DNA of 64,000 bases, from the NCBI GenBank assembly GCA_018242215.1, contig JAFECG010000022.1:124001-188000 (forward strand), written 5' to 3'. The stretch is from Pseudomonadota bacterium. GTDB taxonomy: Bacteria; Pseudomonadota; Alphaproteobacteria; Rhizobiales; Hyphomicrobiaceae. The number at the start of each line of letters is the position of its first letter. The first letter of the stretch is position 1. The notes beneath the pieces are model-generated. The model had not been told where the DNA came from and did no database searches. It saw nothing but the letters and a program-made list of their open reading frames with translations. The position numbers and the translations under genes are program-made. This document shows, piece by piece, positions 62,304-64,000 of this stretch.

Positions 62304-63962
62304 ATGGACGACAACGCCGATAACGTCGAACCGGCCGCCGCTGGGTCATCAGCACGAATGGTCCGGCACCTTCGACCACGGGATGAGCTCAAATCATTCC
62401 GCGAGCGGCTGACCCACGACACCGAACATAAGCCGGAATTCGAGTACGAGCTGCTCACGATGTTTGCGCGCAACGAGACGAGCGCGCCTTTCGCGATGCC
62501 GGCGCTTTGCTTCATCTTTTACATCACGTCGATGTTCTGGGCGTCCTTCGCCGAGGCGACGACGTGGATTGCCATCGTGTCGATCTCGCGCGTCTATATG
62601 CTGGACCAGTGCCGGCGACTGCTCTCGATCCCGCGCACGGAGGTCAATGTGGGGCAGTGGCGACGCCACTTCAATCGTATCGAGCTCGTCAACGGCTTGG
62701 CCCTCGCCGCTTTTGCCCTCATCGGAATGTCGATGGACGGCCATCATGGCAACTCACCGGCGACGTTTTCTTCGCACGTCTTCATTTTCGCGACGCTGAT
62801 GGTCGTGCTCGCGATCCGGATGACGTTCGCTTCGACACTGCCGCGCCTATTCCTCGCTGGCACCGTTCCGATGACGGCTGCCGTGGCAGTGCGGCTCTTC
62901 TCGCTCGGCGACCCGTTCTATTTTGCGCTCGCCTCGATGGCGATCGGTATCCACGTCTTTTTCGTCTATCTCGCACGAGGCCTTCACTCGACCGCATTGG
63001 CGATGGTCGAATTCCGCGCCGAAAAGGACAACCTGATCTCAGAACTCGAGGAGGCAACCGCGATCTCGGACGAGGCGCGCCGACGCGCGGAAGCCGCCAA
63101 CAAAGCCAAATCGCGCTTCCTCGCCACGATGAGCCATGAGCTGCGCACGCCGCTCAATGCGATCATGGGTTTTTCCGAAGTCATGGAAAACGAACTGTTG
63201 GGACCCATCGGCAGCGACGTCTATCGCGAGTACGCTCACAACATCTATCAAAGCGGCGACCACCTGCTCTGCATCATCAACGAAATTCTCGATCTCTCGC
63301 GTATCGAGGCAGGCCGATACGATCTCAACGAGGAAACGATCCGACTTACGGACGTCGCGGAGGATTGCGAGCGGCTCGTGAAAATCAAAGCCGACGCAAA
63401 GGCACTGACGATCGTCCAGGATTTCGCGCCCGACCTGCCGCAAGTCTGGGCGGATCCACGCGCGCTGCGCCAGATCTGTCTCAACCTGCTTTCAAACGCC
63501 CTGAAATTCACGCCGAAAGGTGGACGCGTTACGGTCATCGTCGGACATACGGAAGACGGGGGACAGTTCCTGACCGTAGCCGATACGGGCCCAGGGATCC
63601 CCAAGGACGAGATCCCGCGCGTGCTGCAGGCCTTCGGACAGGGATCGCTCGCACATGAAACTGCGGAAGGTGGCACGGGGCTTGGGCTTCCAATCGTTCA
63701 GAACCTCATCCAGCTGCACGGCGGCACGTTCGATCTGCAGTCCGAATTGCGAAAGGGGACAGAAGTGACCGTGACGCTCCCGCCCCAGCGCGTTCTACAC
63801 ACGATTTCGCCGTTGCAGCCTATCGGAGAGGAGCGGCATCGCGATCCGGTGCCACCCCGGCCGCAGCGTCAACCGCGCATGCGCCCGGCTTCCTCCTACA
63901 GCGGCGAACCGCCGTCAGCCCGGGCGGTTGGCGAAGATGCCCGACGCCGTTCCGTCGTCTAG
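62304..63962 (+). CDS. Histidine kinase of the PdhS (PleC/DivJ-like) type
   Basis: 552 residues from ATG 62304. About six hydrophobic segments in residues 50-230 form a membrane domain (PALCFIFYITSMFWASF; VFFVYLARGLH). A coiled coil (LEEATAISDEARRRAEAANKAK) leads to the H-box FLATMSHELRTPLNAIMGF with H278, then the N-box LLSNALKFTPKGG, G1 DTGPGIPKDEIPRVLQAF and G2 GGTGLGLPIV. The long NELLGPIGSDVYREYAHNIYQSGDHLL after the H-box is the PdhS signature, which regulates DivK/cell cycle. A Pro/Arg-rich tail of about 45 residues follows. No response regulator is next to it. Confidence 0.9.
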   Translation: MDDNADNVEPAAAGSSARMVRHLRPRDELKSFRERLTHDTEHKPEFEYELLTMFARNETSAPFAMPALCFIFYITSMFWASFAEATTWIAIVSISRVYMLDQCRRLLSIPRTEVNVGQWRRHFNRIELVNGLALAAFALIGMSMDGHHGNSPATFSSHVFIFATLMVVLAIRMTFASTLPRLFLAGTVPMTAAVAVRLFSLGDPFYFALASMAIGIHVFFVYLARGLHSTALAMVEFRAEKDNLISELEEATAISDEARRRAEAANKAKSRFLATMSHELRTPLNAIMGFSEVMENELLGPIGSDVYREYAHNIYQSGDHLLCIINEILDLSRIEAGRYDLNEETIRLTDVAEDCERLVKIKADAKALTIVQDFAPDLPQVWADPRALRQICLNLLSNALKFTPKGGRVTVIVGHTEDGGQFLTVADTGPGIPKDEIPRVLQAFGQGSLAHETAEGGTGLGLPIVQNLIQLHGGTFDLQSELRKGTEVTVTLPPQRVLHTISPLQPIGEERHRDPVPPRPQRQPRMRPASSYSGEPPSARAVGEDARRRSVV

Positions 63963-63970
63963 GTGAGGTG

Positions 63971-64000
63971 ATGATTTTCCTGATCTTCCTCGTCATCATT
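63971..64000 (+). CDS. Start of a gene cut by the window edge
   Basis: ATG 63971, eight bases after the kinase stop, preceded by GAGGTG. The first ten residues MIFLIFLVII are hydrophobic, so a membrane or secreted protein. Nothing more can be said. Confidence 0.4.
   Translation, partial: MIFLIFLVII

Overview
The window looks like a chromosomal stretch from an alphaproteobacterium of the order Hyphomicrobiales (Rhizobiales), most likely Hyphomicrobium-like. This is inferred from high GC, a rhizobial-type DnaG whose zinc finger has lost most of its ligands, a PdhS-type histidine kinase, a DUF2865 protein, a speF-type leader before ornithine decarboxylase, and SoxYZ with a flavocytochrome-type flavoprotein. 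I see no prophage, transposase, CRISPR array or rRNA. There are two tRNAs, CAT at 11267 and Val-CAC at 49914.

Layout. 65-4141: dnaG and rpoD, with a strong terminator. 4437-6555: a VOC protein, a GreA/GreB factor divergent from a YjbQ protein, and a carboxymuconolactone-decarboxylase-like gene split by an in-frame TAA. 6563-9338: a 2OG-oxygenase-like gene, then a small operon (NTF2-like, acetyltransferase, nitrilase-family hydrolase) ending in a twin 40-bp palindrome. 9459-14900: SIMPL protein, glycosyltransferase-like protein, tRNA, flavin reductase, MFS exporter, FMN-dependent hydroxyacid oxidase, cyclophilin-like protein.

15135-26659 is a lipid block. It holds an acyl carrier protein with its own ketosynthase, a divergent acyl-CoA ligase with a MerR regulator, and on the minus strand fadE, fadB/J, thiolase and a cyclopropane-fatty-acid synthase. 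A perfect 18-bp palindrome lies upstream of fadE. Together these genes would activate, degrade, build and modify acyl chains; the MerR protein and the palindrome are the obvious candidates for control.

26898-29222 carries a flavocytochrome-c sulfide dehydrogenase-type flavoprotein divergent from soxYZ, so it is a partial sulfur-oxidation locus. 29467-30875 is a translationally coupled pair of an Asp-box beta-propeller and a ubiquitin-like MoaD/ThiS protein. 31305-46622 is mostly housekeeping: citramalate synthase, CysS, GltX, NadE, class II DAHP synthase, SDR, glutathione reductase, RpiA, phosphoglycolate phosphatase and a DsrE-like protein. 46703-54000 holds an RND/MMPL exporter, tRNA-Val, small membrane and secreted proteins, exported MsrA, and ornithine decarboxylase with its RNA leader. 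54275-64000 holds a large di-haem cytochrome with a DUF4384 domain, threonine deaminase, HIBADH-type dehydrogenase, Lrp regulator, GST, a membrane-anchored nuclease, a PdhS-type kinase and a cut-off gene start.

A second layer is a set of short intergenic palindromes: a GATCCTCGG...CCGAGGATGAC family, and CTTCCG/CGGAAG hairpins. They sit at gene ends and between operon members and probably act as terminators or RNA-processing sites.
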